Positions 31,492 through 43,071 of a DNA stretch of 64,000 nucleotides are shown one piece after another. The stretch's first letter is position 1. Every line of letters starts with the position of its first letter. This DNA is from Mesotaenium endlicherianum (lineage: Eukaryota; Streptophyta; Zygnematophyceae; Zygnematales; Mesotaeniaceae), in contig WELA01013488.1 of the NCBI GenBank assembly GCA_009602735.1, forward strand, positions 237,645 through 301,644, given 5' to 3'. The notes under the pieces were generated by a model, which made no database searches, had not been told where the DNA came from, and saw only the letters and a program-made list of their open reading frames with translations. Made by a program: the position numbers and the translations under genes.

Positions 31492-32970
31492 TTACTGACT
31501 GTTGCTGTCTTTTAAAGGCTGGTCTTTTCTCTCGACCTTAGGCAGGTGCTTGACCGGACACTGTTCTCTGTAGTGGCCTTTCTGCTGACAATGGTAGCAA
31601 GTAGATTTTGCTGAGGCTGGTCTCGGCTTAGTCCTACCACCACCCCTTCCATAGCCACCTCGAGAGGGACCACCTCTACCTCTAGACTGAATAGCATTGT
31701 ACTCATACTCATATTCATCACCCTGATTATCCTCAGCCTGGTCTCCTTCAACTGCATTGTAGGAACCGTGGGGCTTTTTGACAATCTTAGACACCAAAGC
31801 GTTACTCTGGCGCTTGTGATTGAACTGCTGCTGATCCCAGGCGTCAGCATCCTGGATCAAGTCAGCCAGTTTCTCATACTTTTTCTCAGCAAAATGACCA
31901 GAGACCTCGGATTTCAAGCCATACCTGAAGTATGCTATCCTATACCGTTCTGGCAAATCAGGCTGCTTCATCATGTTCTCTTGGAACTTTTGAGCAAACT
32001 CAGCAACTGAAGTGGTCTGCTTCAGTGTCAGGGAGATCATCGCATAGATAGCTTTCTCCTGCTGGTTGATGACATCAAACTTCTCATGCAACTTCTCGAC
32101 AAACTCTACCCACGTAGGGTCACCGAGTTGCCGAGCCTTACGCTCTTCCTTCCAGTAAAGCCACCAGTCTGCGGCACTGCCTTTCAGTAGCGCACCGGTG
32201 TGCCTGACCTTCTCGTAATCTTGCAGTTCTGGGTAGTTCTCCAGCCACTGCTCAACATCCGCGAGAAACTTGATCAGGTAATATTTTCTGTTTCCCTCAG
32301 GATCATAGTCCTGGGGAGGTTTCGGCTTGGGCTTACTAGGCCCTCGGCCACCACCACTAGTGGTGTGAGACCCCAGTTGGTCTCTGTCCCGGAGTAGGGA
32401 CATTATGATTCTTTTGTCCTCCTGCTGGGACTGATACATGGTCGCCATTTGCGACTGCATCTGAACGAACAATGCTCCCAAGTCTACATTTTGGGGTGGT
32501 AGATTAGCAAATGCAGCAGCAGCATTGGCATCTACTCGCTGAGTAGTGTCCTCAACAATCCCTCTTGCTCCTGCAGCAGCAATTCCTGCCGCATTCAGCC
32601 GGTCACGTATTTGACCTAGGGGTACATTGAGTTGTACGGCAGGAGGTGGGTTCAGAACATTGGCCCTTGATGCCATAAGTTCTTCAACAGTGCGCTCGTC
32701 AGCTGGCTGTCCTTCCCTCCTTTGTATATCTTCAGCGGCCTTTGCTACTTGTTCAGCTTCTAGTCTGGCTATCTCCTCCTCAGCTTGCTGAGCTGCGACT
32801 GAGGCAATAGCAGCTGCCTCATCTGCAGCCTCCCTAGCTGCAGTATCCGCTACTGCTTCCGAATAGGTACGGTTTCCCGCTACATGGCTTTCCGCCTGGT
32901 TTTCGACATTCTCGTTATCCTGGTTCTCCATGTCTCGGGAGTTGCTAGTTTGAGACCTTGTCCTTACCAT
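31492..32970 (-). CDS. gag: Element 2 gag
   Basis: 492 codons starting [10 protein letters not shown], about 35 bases after the primer site. An Ala/Glu-rich helical N-terminus is followed by the capsid-type retrotransposon gag region ([52 protein letters not shown]). Next comes an Arg/Gly-rich stretch ([17 protein letters not shown]), and a single CCHC knuckle lies near the end ([14 protein letters not shown]). The gag stop lies 18 bases past the slippery heptamer that leads into pol. It forms the virus-like particle in the cytoplasm and binds the element RNA. Confidence 0.95.
   Translation of the reverse strand: MVRTRSQTSNSRDMENQDNENVENQAESHVAGNRTYSEAVADTAAREAADEAAAIASVAAQQAEEEIARLEAEQVAKAAEDIQRREGQPADERTVEELMASRANVLNPPPAVQLNVPLGQIRDRLNAAGIAAAGARGIVEDTTQRVDANAAAAFANLPPQNVDLGALFVQMQSQMATMYQSQQEDKRIIMSLLRDRDQLGSHTTSGGGRGPSKPKPKPPQDYDPEGNRKYYLIKFLADVEQWLENYPELQDYEKVRHTGALLKGSAADWWLYWKEERKARQLGDPTWVEFVEKLHEKFDVINQQEKAIYAMISLTLKQTTSVAEFAQKFQENMMKQPDLPERYRIAYFRYGLKSEVSGHFAEKKYEKLADLIQDADAWDQQQFNHKRQSNALVSKIVKKPHGSYNAVEGDQAEDNQGDEYEYEYNAIQSRGRGGPSRGGYGRGGGRTKPRPASAKSTCYHCQQKGHYREQCPVKHLPKVERKDQPLKDSNSQ
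31510..31516 (-). promoter_or_regulatory. Candidate -1 ribosomal frameshift site TTTAAAA
   Basis: On the minus strand the gag frame reads CCT TTA AAA GAC, giving the heptamer T TTA AAA in the correct X XXY YYZ phase. Slipping back one base enters the pol frame, which is open with no stop through to ATG 31423 and beyond. Gag terminates a few codons downstream. A downstream stimulatory RNA structure was not evaluated. Confidence 0.7.
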
Positions 32971-32991
32971 ACAAAGAAGACTGTGATAACT

Positions 32992-33003
32992 GCTCCGATA
33001 CCA
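32992..33003 (-). promoter_or_regulatory. Element 2 primer-binding site (initiator tRNA-Met)
   Basis: The minus strand reads TGGTATCGGAGC, one base after the 5' LTR. The common plant-type initiator tRNA-Met site is TGGTATCAGAGC, so there is one difference. Confidence 0.88.
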
Positions 33004-33004
33004 C

Positions 33005-33725
33005 TGAAATGAATCGACTTACCAAATAGGCGATTAACAATTAATAAAGATCTTTATATCAGCAAGTAATCTTGATGGTAATTTCCGTTAACTGGTTAAA
33101 CGGCAAAGGACAATACACTAGCAGTGAATAATACTCGTAAGTCAAATGCGAGTAAACTAGCATCAATAATGCAAATCAGTAAACTCATACATAAGCAAGG
33201 TTAGAAGACAGTGCGTATCAATGGCTTCTCGCCTTGGATTCAGATCTCTCTCAGTAAGCTGTACAAGAGAGTTGGCCTCGTTTCCGAATGCCGAACTCGA
33301 GAGCAATGCCTAGCGTATGTACATGGAATGAGTTTACTGTTCAACGGTCAGTGCGATGGCACCGCCTACCCGGGAGTTAACCACGTTGGTAGGACCTCGG
33401 TTAACCAAATCCACTGCCATCTCCCATCATCCCGAATAGCCATCCATCATGGGGATGTCATCTGGCTATTCATCTAGCATATCGCACTTAGATGCATATC
33501 AAGGCAATTCGCTGCTACCGAGTACGGAAGTCAGCTTGCTGTCAAAGAATGTGTCAGCAAGCTGACTTATATGGACTTTCAGCCTGCTGCTTTCGACTGA
33601 GTCAGCAAACTGATAATTAAGTAAAGTCCAGCAGACTGACTATTAACTAAAGTTCAGCAGGCTGAACTTAATTAACTATTATATTTAAATGAATATTATA
33701 TCGACTAATATATTGATTCATTACA
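33005..33725 (-). repeat. Element 2 5' LTR
   Basis: 721 bases, TG...CA. It is followed on the right by the target duplication GTGTT (33726-33730). It differs from the 3' LTR by few substitutions plus the subrepeat number, which indicates a fairly recent insertion. Confidence 0.95.
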
Positions 33726-33730
33726 GTGTT

Positions 33731-34615
33731 ATTGTTCAACGCACGATAATCAATGCACATTGTAAGCGTCCCATCTTTCTTTCGAACAAATAGGATGGGC
33801 GCCCCAAATGGAGAAGAGCTCGGCTCAATCCATCCTTTCTCAAGCAAGTCGGTAATTTGGTCCTTCATTTCATTCATCTCCATCGGGTTTAGGCGATAAA
33901 TTGGTCGCCAAGTCAATTGAGAATCGGGAATGAGAGGGATTGTATGTCCAATACCCCTATCAGGCGGAAGCCCGGCTGGTATTTCACGTGGAAACACTGA
34001 CTTGTTTTTTTGCAAAAGAGCAAAAAGTTCAGCTGTGAGTGTGTCCTCATGACCAGTAACGTCTAACATCGGCTCTTCCGTAAAGAGCGTAGTGGAAGTT
34101 GCTGGGGAATCCGGTCTTAGTAATCTATAGAAAATATTTTGACTCTGCTTTGCCAAACGTCGAGCTTGCTTTATAGCCAATAGAAGAGTCTTCGAAGGAC
34201 TTTCCAAGGCCATATCGGGCTTAAGGGATTGAAGAGTGATCTTCCTGGTCCCTGTGCGTACAATGCATGTCTTTTGACCGAAGTCAAGCAATGCACTTGT
34301 GTGCGTAAGCCAATTGTTACCCAAAACTGCGTCGATTCCATGTGGCAATTCAATTACGTAGAATTGTACACGCCCATGAAAGGACTGCACGCTGAGCGGT
34401 AATTTAATCGTTCCAAAAATACAAGCTAACGAGCCATTGCCAAGGCGAAGGGTCTCGTCCTTGAGTATTGGAAGCAACTTCATCCCTTGTGCAAAACGTG
34501 CACTAATGAAGCTCACTGATGCGCCTGAATCAATGACTGTAAAGCATGATTTGCCTGAAACTTTCGTTTTAAATGTGATACTTAACCCCAAAGAAGCATT
34601 ATGCATCACTAGCAA
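33731..34615 (-). pseudogene. Element 1 pol, 5' part: protease and RT start
   Basis: On the minus strand from 34615, an aspartic protease ([15 protein letters not shown]) and a linker lead into RT ([30 protein letters not shown]). The frame is cut by element 2 at 33730. RT continues at 24490 in the same frame once the insertion and one GTGTT copy are discounted. The frame is open throughout this part. Confidence 0.93.
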
Positions 34616-35383
34616 TGTCCTCGCCTTGAGAGGAATGTGGGAAATATGGAGGTCCTATACCAAAATCCCATTTTGCATTGCCATCCGCGTGGGAAACCGA
34701 GTTATCGGGTGAGAATGCGCGCATCGATATGTGAATGCAGCAGTATAAATTGGTGCACGACACTGGTGCATTTTCCATAAGCGAGATAAGTTTGCGTAAC
34801 GCTTGGCAAGGTTAGGATCGTGCGGCTGAAAGTGCAAGAACATGGTATAATGGATGCACTCGAGTTCCAAGAACTCAGCAAAGCTCAACACTTGCATACA
34901 AATATATTCGTTTTGAAATATATTTATATCGGGTATGCCAGAGTGATCAAGAACCTTTGGTGCGTGCGCACAAACACCTAGAATTTCCTGTCAGTTGTCA
35001 AGGCCGTGAAGCGTTGTAAAATTGTCAGCTGGAAAGTGCGCGGCGAAAATGGTTCGTTGGGCAATCCTCCAGCATCGCCGACGTTGACGACAGGAACGGT
35101 AAGAGCAGCAGCAGCGGCGGCAGCAACAGCGGCAGTAGTAGCAGCGGCGGCAGCAGCAGCAGCAGCAGCCTCCGCACCATTTTCGCCCTCCATATGGAAG
35201 CCGAGATAGCGCCGGAAGAGAGAGAAAAATTTTCCCGTCGAAAATGATAAGCGACCGTTGGGTCAGGGCAGGACTGGGATGGGTGACCTACCCAACACGA
35301 AAAATTGCCCCAATATATATTTTCCCAAAATATTTTTTCCAACCACTAAAAAATAAATAAAAAATCTTGGAGAAACCGAGATT
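34616..35383 (-). pseudogene. Element 1 leader with gag remnant
   Basis: Only about 770 bases separate the primer site from the protease ORF, too short for a normal gag. A 71-codon ORF at 34978-35193 starts MEGENGAE and is mostly poly-Ala/Thr, encoded by GCN and imperfect CAG-type repeats. Another minus ORF at 34655-34897 ends just before the protease frame. No CCHC knuckle is seen. A large gag deletion is the simplest reading. Confidence 0.6.
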
Positions 35384-35396
35384 GGCTCCGATACCA
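35384..35396 (-). promoter_or_regulatory. Element 1 primer-binding site (initiator tRNA-Met)
   Basis: The minus strand reads TGGTATCGGAGCC, separated from the LTR by one base. It is the same site, with the same A-to-G difference, as in element 2. Confidence 0.88.
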
Positions 35397-35397
35397 A

Positions 35398-36306
35398 TGT
35401 AACGTTTTTGCTTTTCGAGAGGATCTTTCCTCGGTATTCAAGGAATATTTAAATGAAGTGGAAAAAAAATCTATATACTTGTGCAAATTGACAAATCCTT
35501 GAGAAACCGAAAATGAAAACTAACGTAGAATGTGTGCTTGTGAGAGATGCACTCACAATGACTCTGCAGGTATTTATACCTGCACGACATGAGGCACTGG
35601 AGTGTTTCGAGTCACCACCTAGGTTCATGTCAATGAAAACAGGCGAAGGGGTAAATCCCATTTTGGTTGAATGCTTGAAACGCGCCTTTTGGCCGTTTGA
35701 AGACTTTTTGACAATTTCCAAAAAACCGTTTCGCGCCAAACGGACGTTTTGCATTCTCGCGACTTTCCGAAAAGTTGCGACTGTTCGCGGAGTCGCGTAC
35801 ACGTGCTTTTCGTCATGAACCGGTAGTTATAAAAACTACTTCGCCAATCGGTTACGCGAACGTTTCTAACGACAGGTCGCGGGTTCGAATCCGCTCAATG
35901 CGAAGTCGTTTTGCATATTATGTGTCGTTCGACTTTTACGACTGTTTGTTCGTACTAACGACTGATTGTAAATCCGAAGTCTGTGACTGTGCATTATCCG
36001 AAATAATGACAATCAAAATAACTTAATCAAACAATAATTGATTTAGTTATCATCTCATAATTAATCATAGTAACTTTATGAATAATCATGTTGTACTTTT
36101 GCGAAGTAGTCGAATTACGTTACGACGCTTTTTGCAATAGTATCTCGGTCGTTTTGCCAATCGACCGGGAATTAATCAACTCACGCGTGTGGCGTACAAT
36201 TCAATGTGATGCAAACATTTATCTAATAATGTCTGATAAATAGTATAACGTATTTTAGGTAATCGGGAAAACGTCCCAAATACGTCTAAAAAGCTCAAAT
36301 CTTACA
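35398..36306 (-). repeat. Element 1 5' LTR
   Basis: 909 bases, TGTAACG to CTTACA, followed by the target duplication GCCTC (36307-36311). It carries the palindromic TATA core at 35565-35584 and the B-box-like GGTTCGAATCC at 35882-35892. Confidence 0.95.
35565..35584 (-). promoter_or_regulatory. Palindromic TATA-box core in element 1 5' LTR
   Basis: Identical to the 20-base palindrome in the 3' LTR. On the sense (minus) strand it presents TATAAATA, the likely start-site selector for element 1 RNA. Confidence 0.6.
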
Positions 36307-36311
36307 GCCTC

Positions 36312-36674
36312 TTCGCTGACTTCTAGGCTAAGACTTACTATGCTTGCTCACCGCCAACCTAAAATTTCGTGGCGTCTTCATCTTTGCCGTGGTCAGAATG
36401 CTCCATTCCACTTTTTCAACCAGGCCAGGTTCCTCACAGCTCTTCCAATTGAAAACTTGTTATTTAGCAACTTTCTAAAGGGATTGAACTCAAGGTGCTT
36501 AATGGTCTGCTTCTTTTTGCTCTTGGCAATGGCCAGATTGAACATGTAGTCCGGTCCTCCTTGTTTTCCTCTTTGAACCTTGTCTTGAGGGCGGGCAAGA
36601 CCAGCTAGTCTTTCTTTGACCCTGAGCAATTCCCAAGGCAACCAAGTTGCTCCCCAAGTCCTCCTTACGGCCAA
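36312..36674 (-). pseudogene. Disrupted ORF, 5' part
   Basis: The minus strand from 36674 reads a basic, coding-like stretch (MAVRRTWGATWLPWELLRVK, later NLAIAKSKKKQTIKHLEF) to a stop at 36393. It stays protein-like after the stop up to the element 1 insertion point (SLEVSEEA). The other side of the insertion is at 20367-20652. Several in-frame stops are present and the family is not recognised. Confidence 0.4.
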
Positions 36675-39600
36675 CCAAATCCAATATGCAAAAGTTTATA
36701 CAGGCAAGGCAAGCAACCTTGGCACAATGCAACTCACGCATGCAATTCCCACATTGTTCCGTAACAATTACCAAGTATGCAAGTACAACACACCGTGATT
36801 TCCTACTTTTCAGTGGCGGACATACTCTAGCTGTTCGTCCACGGTCTGCGTTAATTTGGCTCTTCATAACCTCCTATCTTATTATAAGTATCTCAAAAAA
36901 GAGCCTGGTGAGTTGCCCTTTAGTCAACTTGACCGTCCTTCCTACTATTACCTAATATTTATATTATCACCTACACCTCTAGCTACCCAATTTAGCGGGA
37001 ACTCATATGCACAATCTTGCAGCCATTCAGCCTGAGTCGCTACACTTGTCCAATTAGTTGGACCACCTTATTGAGGTTAAGCAATCGACTCGCGACCTTC
37101 CAAGCCCCTCGTCGCCTACGTTTTTGGCTCAATAGTTGGGCTCCCATCCTGGTTGTGCAGCCTCCTCAGCCTGACCTACATGCTTGGCTAGCCACCTTAC
37201 TTAGCGTGACAATTTACTGTTTATCTCCAAGTGATGCATATTGCAGGCAAGAGGTCTACACACAGAGAAGTCCTTAGTAACAGTACCTAGCTACATACAA
37301 TGGCAAGTGTAAAGTGCTTATACTAAGCTAAACAATGACTGACTTGTAAGTCCTTGGCTTACAACGACCGAGTGTACCACTTTAAGACCACAATTGCAAT
37401 TATGATTTTCTTTGTGCTTGCATGAGTTTGGATTACTTGTAACAGCAAAATCACATAGCAAACGATGACTTTCTAAGAAATAAAGAACTGAAAAAGTGTT
37501 CATTAAACCTTTTTTTAAAAAAACAATTCATCTCTTATGTATGTATTGCTTGGCAAAGGTCGTCCCAAGGTTGGCAAGTTTCAATCTAAGAAAATGAATT
37601 TGCTTGTTTTTATCCTGCTTCGTCCAAATTAGTTGATTCTATGCTTTTAATAAGTTTGACTGTCGCCTACTTGTTGCATGCCTTTAACCTGTCCCTTTGC
37701 GAACGTTGCTTGTTATTATGCACTTTTTGTGCATGTTGACTCTCCATTGCAAGTTGTAGATGTTCATCTCATTCCTAGAAGACACAGACAAGCTTCTCAC
37801 CCGACCACATTCTGAAAAGCGTCCACCGGCACAACTGAAAGGGCGCAACGATTCCAACCTCATCACTAGCAAAAATGTATAGGATGTGCAATGAAATTGG
37901 TCCCCATGTGAGAAGTCCACATCCGAACAATGTGGATTTCAAACGCTCATATGATGCTACCTACTCAAAGTTCATTTTCAAAATATCGCATAGGGGCAAG
38001 GAAGGGAAAACCCAAAAACGTTGATTCATGTGGTCAAATAAATGGAAAGCAAAGTATTGAGGTTAAATTCAACCTCTGACCAATAAATGTTCAACTCTTA
38101 CTGTCAAAAATAGACAGGTGATAATTTTTGTTTCTCTGCTTGTCTCTGATTGGTTCAAAAAGTCGAGCAATGCTCAAAGTCTTCGTTGAAAAGCTCAAAA
38201 TTTTCAACCACTTCTGAACAATTTTAAAATTGTTAACGGCCAAAAAAATTGAGAATTGTTTAGTACAATAACACCCGTTGTAATGAAATTGCTTCAGTTG
38301 ATCCACCAAAAGAACATACATAGTACAAATTAAGTCCACACGTGAATGGCGTTACGTCGATTAAGAATACATCTCATTTCTTAAGTTGTTGTCACATGTT
38401 ATTGATTTTCCATGTGAAAACAACTTAGACACTTGTATAAATTAAGTTGCACATGAAACGTGAGGATGGGTCATCATTTCCATGTTAGGTAAGTAAAAAA
38501 AAGATAGTTTCATCGACGGACGAGTATAATAATTCAATGTATGCAAAAACTCATTATTAAATGAAAATTGTTGACATGCGTCAAGCAACCGAATTTGACA
38601 ATATTGGGCTCCGTTCTAATGCATGGAGTGAATTTGCGGATATATGGTATTTTGGTGCAATCTTTGGCCTCATGTTTGATGTTGCCATCTCAATAAGTTC
38701 AATGTTGGAAATACACAAGGGCCCACGCTCATGCTTGAGGTAGGGTTGACGTCAATGCTTGATTAGGGTAATTTCTATGCGTTTTGTTATTAAGTTGGCG
38801 TGTTTGGAGAGGTTGACTTGCACTCTCAATTGCCTTACGTGCTTCAATGAACCTCTTCACACACTACTCGGCGTCTAGACAAATTTCACTCGGAAGTATG
38901 TTCCAGATATACTAAGTATGTAAGATTAAAACAGGGATATATGTTTTCTTGCATGATCTTATTCGTTTTCTTCCATTGTGATTATGAGGTTGAAACTTAA
39001 CCACCTTGGGAAAAAGCTTGTTCATGTAATATAATTGGAGGTGTATTGGCTTTCTGTTGATAAAGCATCTGCCCTGGCTATAAAGTGGCAGCATGACTGG
39101 AGTCGGCAAGGTCACAGGCTTGAAAATGTGAAATGAAGAAGCCTTTGCAAAAGACTAGCTGCCATGGACCGTGGTCGTTGGCTAGCAAGTTGATAAAAAG
39201 ATAGGGATAGGGAGTGGGCAGGAGTGGGCAGGATTGGGCAGGAGTGTTCGAGATTTTTCGACCTTTCTAAAGTTCTGCAGAGAAGACTTTGGGTTGACGG
39301 CTGACCCGTCAAAGAGGCTTCCCTGGGTGGGGAGATGCAGGGCGATGCGTGTTGGAACTTGGAAGCCAAGCCGAGCCAGGCTGCCATTGATTGCTATGAC
39401 TGCGAGCTATTTGCGAGTCCGGACTGGTCCAGACCTGGTCCGGACCCTCAGTCAGGAGTCGTGACTCGTGACAGTGGTGACTGTAGCTATATTCTCTGAA
39501 GCCGAGATAGATGCACGTGTTGGTAAGCGACTTCGACGAGGTGCGGATTTAGAGAAAAGGGGGCTGCTACCCAAAATCCTCGAGGTGATTCTGCGCTGTT

Positions 39601-41494
39601 CACAGCCAAGAGTTTTCGCATAATTATATGCATTCTTATTGGCTCAAACGATAGACTGCTCTAGTTGTCAGCCTCACATATTGAAAAATTGACGGGATTA
39701 GACGCTGTCAGACTTTAACACCTGGTCCATATTTGACAGAAGGTACACAATGACAAGTCCAGCACCAGCAGCACCAAACCATTGTACTTTTCAGAAGCTG
39801 CTCTGTCGGCCACGGTCATCCATAGATTCTGTCGGACACAGACAAAATAAGCTAAAGGTCTAAAAAGCAAAGTCGACGGATCAGTCCGGATCGAGTTCGA
39901 TGCACCAGCTTTCTGACCGGGAGAAATTGAGGTTGAGAAGCTATATGAGAAGCATGAACAAGTGCCGTCAGCTGCCGTTAGTGCACCACAAGTGAGCAGT
40001 TCATTCGCAACGTGGACTTGCCGGCTGCGGCTCCATGTTAGCCCATCATGAGGCATGCAAATGCTGTCATGAGCACTGTCCCCCGAGCCAATCCTCATAG
40101 ATTTGCAGCCAAAACTGCTAGGTTTTTTCCAGCCTACTGCTACCATCACTCAAGCGACAGACCTCAACGTTGGGTAACAGGAAAATTATGGCTTGAACAT
40201 GCCCCTCATCGCTCCCGTCTGTCCGAGAATGCTATGCATACTTGGCACCGAGTCACTTGGTGATAGCTTGTGGGGGAAGTAGGAAATGGTTGTCCAGTGG
40301 TCATGGTTATCCGTCTCTAGACGACGAATTTATCAGTGTAACAATAAACCGCATCGCTATTAAGCTTTCTTATGCTACATCATTCTAGATTAGTACGCAT
40401 TTATCATACGCATTGAATATTAATTGGGCAAGGTACTGTAATGATCTTAAGATTGCTGTTTCAGCCTTCAACTCATTAGAAAACCTGTAGGTGTGAGTAC
40501 TGGTCCATCAAGACGAGCAGACTGAAACTAGGGCCTTGGATGTCGGGGTGGAATTTGATGGATAGTGACAATGCTCTCACCGGCTGGTCATCGGTATGCA
40601 CTGCTTCCTTCATACAGCTGTTCCATTCGGATACGAGCCAAAGTGCTCCCTTCTGCAGTATTTAGGCTAGTATGCGTCCAATCCGCGGGATACGTTGTGA
40701 GTTGCCTGTTGTAGTGGTTTGCAGGTCATGTGAATACCCGTTGAAATCTAGGTTGGGTGCCACTATTGCTGTAGCGAGTCCCTTGTAGGGTCTAGGAAGC
40801 CCTTGCAGGGCCCAAGCAGCAGAACCATAATATGGGGGTGTGGACAGAAGCATATTCTATGTCATGCTCATGTGGCGCTCGAATGTACTGGTTAGGGTAT
40901 CAGTTAGGTCATGTCAAAGTACCGTTGTTGGTATGACTGTTCTTGAAGTGCAACCTTTATCAGTATATTTGCATTGTAACTTCTGTTTCATTCTTCTTTA
41001 GGAAACGGTTCACTGTCATATTACGCCCGTCATGAAGTTGGTTTTTGTCTTTGCTACAACATGTTTCAGATCTCATCAGCACTGGCAGCCTCTGGTGATA
41101 GCAGATTGCTTGGCGTCGAGGGCATACTGCACGCTTCATGTATTTCATTTGTAGAAACCTATCATGGTTTTATCACTTTTTGACTGGGGCAATGCAGCAA
41201 CAAGTTGTTGGCACATACCTACTTTTCCTCGGTAGTCCTTCACTTCACTGAAGAAATGTAATCTGGAGCAGCTATGCTGTGGTCACATGTCTTGGGGAGT
41301 TCCTGTCTACAAGCAGAGAAAGTCTTGCTCTCGCGGGGTTTCCTGCAATTAACCCGTGTTTAGGTTGAGTGTCTGGTTGTTGTGGTAAATATTATGCTCA
41401 GAGCCGGGGATAGCTGTGGAATGTTGCGCAGAAGCATGGCTGACTAATTTAGCATGCAGAATGACTGATTCATTTTGAGGGATTCAATCTTTTG
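36675..41494. other. Gene-poor interval upstream of the LNK homologue
   Basis: To about 39.1 kb the sequence is AT-rich with no recognised element or coding segment longer than about 60 codons. From 39.1 kb composition shifts toward the host genes. A short GGGCAGGAGT-type tandem repeat lies at 39213-39246. The region just before 41495 probably holds the promoter and 5' non-coding exon(s) of the LNK homologue. The acceptor-like GATGCAG at 41494-41500 means a first exon may lie further upstream. Confidence 0.4.
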
Positions 41495-43029
41495 ATGCAG
41501 CTTGACGACATGGTCTGTGAAGAGTTTGGTAGTGGGGACGACCAGGCTGTTCCCACCAGCTTGCAAGGAAATCGCCGGAAGAGATCGCACAAGGACCAAG
41601 GACATGCAGATGGCAAGTCTGTTGCCTCATTAGGGTCCTCACAGCGAGTTTCTTACGCTGTGCGGCCAGATGAGCTCAAAGAACAGCAGCAGCAGGTGGA
41701 CATGCTAGAGGATAGTAAGAAAGGAGACGAGATTCTTGTCATGCAAGCTCCAAGTGGTCACGAGACGAGCAAGTGGGGAACAGCCTTCAGAAGTCCTTCC
41801 AATCTTGACTCATCTACCACTTCTATGCTGGCGACAGAGGATGACGCAGAACAAGGACAGGGTGGGGGGAGCAATCTTGGTACGGTCGAGAAAACATCGG
41901 AGGTCTTTGTGAAGGTAGAGGAGAAGCCTCAGCAAGATGCATACGGCGAGGAGGAGGAGGGTGGCGAGTCCTTCCCAGATGAAGATCCGACGGTGGTCAG
42001 TGGCTCGTGTCATTTCTCCCTGGTGGATGTCGGCCCGGCAGAAGGCGACGCTGCAGTTGCAGACTTCTTCCGAGGGGACGACGAGGATGAGAGCAGAAAC
42101 AATCTCTTGGGATTTGGGTGGGGGGACTGCATGAACAACGCTGGCGACATGGACAATTTGTTCAGGTATGACTCCTGCTTGCCTGCCTCTGCGTTGATTG
42201 CCGTCCGTTCAGTCTCGCCCTTTCCAGGTTCTCTCAGCTCGGCAATGATGAAACTCACTGTTGTGGACATTGCTTTTTGAAAGGCCAACTGCGTGAAGCG
42301 TGCATCATGGGTCACCCCTCTTGGTCTGAGAGGCAACTTGCGGCTCTCGCAGACTATCGACTGTTACATTCCTATTGCAGACACCTCACTCTGGTACTGC
42401 GAGGGCATCTTGCATAATGCGCTGCTGCGGTTTTTCCCCATGCATCTCCGTTTTGCCATCTGCTGCTGCTCTTGATTCAGACGCAGGTCTCCGAGCAACT
42501 CAGAGTTTTGAAATGTTGAACAGCACACATGGAACATTGGAAGGGAGGCGGTTGCAGCAACTGACCAAATGAGGTGACTGCGCCTTCTGGCAATGTGCAG
42601 GACTCAGAGTGCGCAGGAGGCGGCACTGGTGGACCCCCAGCAGTGGCTTGCCTCCTCGCCCTCTCCCCCCTGTCCGGCAACGGAGCTTGCTAATGGGAGG
42701 GGGAGCGCCGCAAGCTTCAATGCTCGGCCGCCTCCTGGGGAGCAGGACCAAGTGGAGGAGGAAGCAGAAGGTGGGGCCAAGTTGCCGCGCTCGAGCTGGC
42801 TGTCTGATGACGGTGACGGGGCCGCTGGAGCCCCTTCCTCTGCGCAGCCCCCCCTTCAAGGTCAGGCTCCGTCATTGCAGCAGCAGCAGCAGCAGCAGCA
42901 GCTCAGGCAAGAGACGCAGGCGGAGGGGCGTGTCAACGAGGTAAAAGCCGGCCCTGTCCCAGCTGACTGCGTTTGTGCTCGCTGGCTGCTGCATGATGTC
43001 CTTGTTACAGCTCAATCGTAGTAGCCACA

Positions 43030-43071
<42 letters not shown>

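Larger units (their letters stand above)
24491..33725 (-). mobile_element. Element 2: largely intact Ty3/gypsy chromovirus with an extra 3' ORF, nested in element 1
   Basis: It is flanked by GTGTT duplications. Minus-strand order: 5' LTR 33005-33725, primer site 32992-33003, gag 32970-31492, pol 31423-27707 (reached by a likely -1 frameshift at 31510-31516), internal purine tract near 27645, ORF3 27439-25763, polypurine tract at 25650-25668, 3' LTR 24906-25649. A chimeric LTR piece at 24491-24905 separates the 3' LTR from the left target duplication and contains an N. Without that piece the element is about 8.8 kb. All three ORFs are uninterrupted. Confidence 0.95.
20658..36306 (-). mobile_element. 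Element 1: decayed Ty3/gypsy chromovirus, interrupted by element 2
   Basis: LTRs at 20658-21577 and 35398-36306 (TGTAACG...ACA) are flanked by the perfect 5-bp duplication GCCTC (20653-20657 and 36307-36311). On the minus strand the order is LTR, primer site, residual gag, protease-RT, RNase H, integrase, chromodomain, polypurine tract, LTR. Removing the nested element 2 leaves about 6.4 kb. Gag is almost missing (under 0.8 kb between primer site and protease). Pol has an in-frame stop, a frameshift and a catalytic substitution, so this copy cannot move by itself. Confidence 0.95.
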
